Of a stretch of DNA of 64,000 bases, positions 63,347-64,000 are shown piece after piece (within the stretch, counting starts at the first letter, position 1; each line of letters begins with the position of its first letter). Made by a program: the position numbers and the translations under genes. The stretch lies in the NCBI RefSeq assembly GCF_017591435.1, contig NC_059281.1, forward strand, positions 10,419,402 through 10,483,401. The letters run 5' to 3'. The stretch comes from Portunus trituberculatus. Taxonomy: Eukaryota > Arthropoda > Malacostraca > Decapoda > Portunidae. A model generated the notes under the pieces. It ran no database searches. It worked only from the letters and a program-made list of their open reading frames with translations, and had not been told where the DNA came from.

Positions 63347-64000
63347 TTACCTAGTTTTACCTAGCTGTAGTTTTACAGGGCCTGGGCTTTATGCTCGTGT
63401 GGCCCTGTCTGCATATCTACACTTATCCAATCTTACTTCAAAAGTATGCACACTCGTTGCAGAGACTACTTCTTCATTTAAACTGTTCCACGTCTCAATA
63501 CATCTCTGCTGGAAACTATATTTTTTAATATCTCTCAGACATCTTCCTTTTCTCAGCTTTTTACTATGCGATCTTGTGCTTCGGATGTCATATTCTTCTC
63601 TCAGGATCAGTTTCTCATTATCCACTTGGTCCATTCCGTTGATCAATTTATAAACTTGTATCAGGTCTCCTCTCTCCCTTCTTTGTTTCAGGGTTGGTAG
63701 ATCCATAGCCTTTAGTCTCTCCTCATATGTCATCCCTTCAAATTCTGGAACCATTCTTGTAGCCATTTTTGTAGCCTCTCCAATTTCCTTATGTGTTTCT
63801 TTTTATGAGGGGTCCACACTACTCCTGCATATTCCAATCTGGGTCTTATTATAGTACTTATCAATTTCTTCATCATTTCTTTGTCCATGTAGTGAAATGC
63901 TACTCCAATATTCCTTAGCAAATTATATGTTTCTCTAAAAATTCTATCAATATGGCTTACTGGTTGATTGTTTTCTTCCATCGTCACTCCTAAGTCCTTT
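63345..64000 (-). mobile_element. Non-LTR retrotransposon (LINE), 3' part of ORF2, frameshifted
   Basis: Two overlapping minus-strand frames (63987-63730 and 63766-63389) together give the region C-terminal to a reverse-transcriptase core: IIRPRLEYAGVVWTPHKKKH, RKLERLQK, then EGMTYEERLKAMDLPTLKQR, RRERGDLIQVYKLING and WNSLNEEVV. The pattern RPxLEYxxxVWxP…ERLxxLxLPTLxxRRxRGDLIxVYKxxNG is typical of CR1/jockey-like LINE proteins. A one-base length change in an A-run near 63766-63772 shifts the frame, so the copy is inactive. The 3' UTR is about 45 bases and ends in a CA tract. The rest lies beyond the window. It occupies a gene B intron or upstream region. Confidence 0.85.

Overview
The window is eukaryotic nuclear DNA: coding blocks are split by introns with GT/AG junctions, there are no operons, and intergenic and intronic DNA is full of long pure dinucleotide tracts and dispersed transposon copies. 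The transposon types (a TTAA-ended short element, a tRNA-Val-derived SINE, a LINE whose 3' end runs into a CA tract) together with the microsatellite load suggest an arthropod, most likely a decapod crustacean. That assignment is inference from memory of such genomes, not from a search. A pure (TA)n tract of about 720 bases implies a long-read assembly.

Left third, bases 1 to about 23,700, + strand: one large gene ('gene A'). I could chain 14 coding exons with matching splice phases, giving roughly 2,290 residues in the window (the 5' end lies outside). The product starts with a highly charged acidic/basic region, continues through a very long, probably disordered Ser/Pro-rich exon of 3.4 kb, and ends in a PDZ domain followed by two PH domains, each split over two or three exons. 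This layout suggests a membrane-associated scaffold. The junction across the 8.9-kb intron (7916-16841) is the weakest link. Introns between 8.9 and 20 kb hold eight of the nine copies of the TTAA-ended MITE and most of the TC/AC microsatellites.

Middle, about 23.7 to 38 kb: mostly non-coding. It contains a small exon-like ORF (26,870), VNTR-like tandem repeats (27.5 kb, 30.7 kb, 32.0 kb), LINE remnants (29.2 kb; 36.9-37.8 kb), a duplicated pair of exon-like segments (30.4 and 31.2 kb), the giant TA tract (32.5-33.3 kb) and candidate 3' exons of a minus-strand gene.

Right part, about 36 to 63.1 kb, minus strand: a second intron-rich gene ('gene B') whose 5' end lies beyond the part I can read. 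Its exons at 62.9, 61.6, 57.8, 50.5, 49.2, 46.2 and 38.5 kb join in one consistent phase chain and encode a Ser/Arg-rich linker with many R-R-x-S-like motifs. Four consecutive exons, one only 15 nt, are multiples of three with phase 0 at both ends, so each could be skipped without a frameshift. I do not recognise the protein family. The window ends in the 3' part of a frameshifted non-LTR retrotransposon on the minus strand (63,345-64,000).

The most interesting signals are: the phase-symmetric cassette block of gene B; a MITE end lying only 18 bases from the splice acceptor of the first PH exon of gene A; the similar 3' tails of the SINE and the LINE, both leading into CA tracts; and the paired exon-like duplicates at 30.4/31.2 kb.
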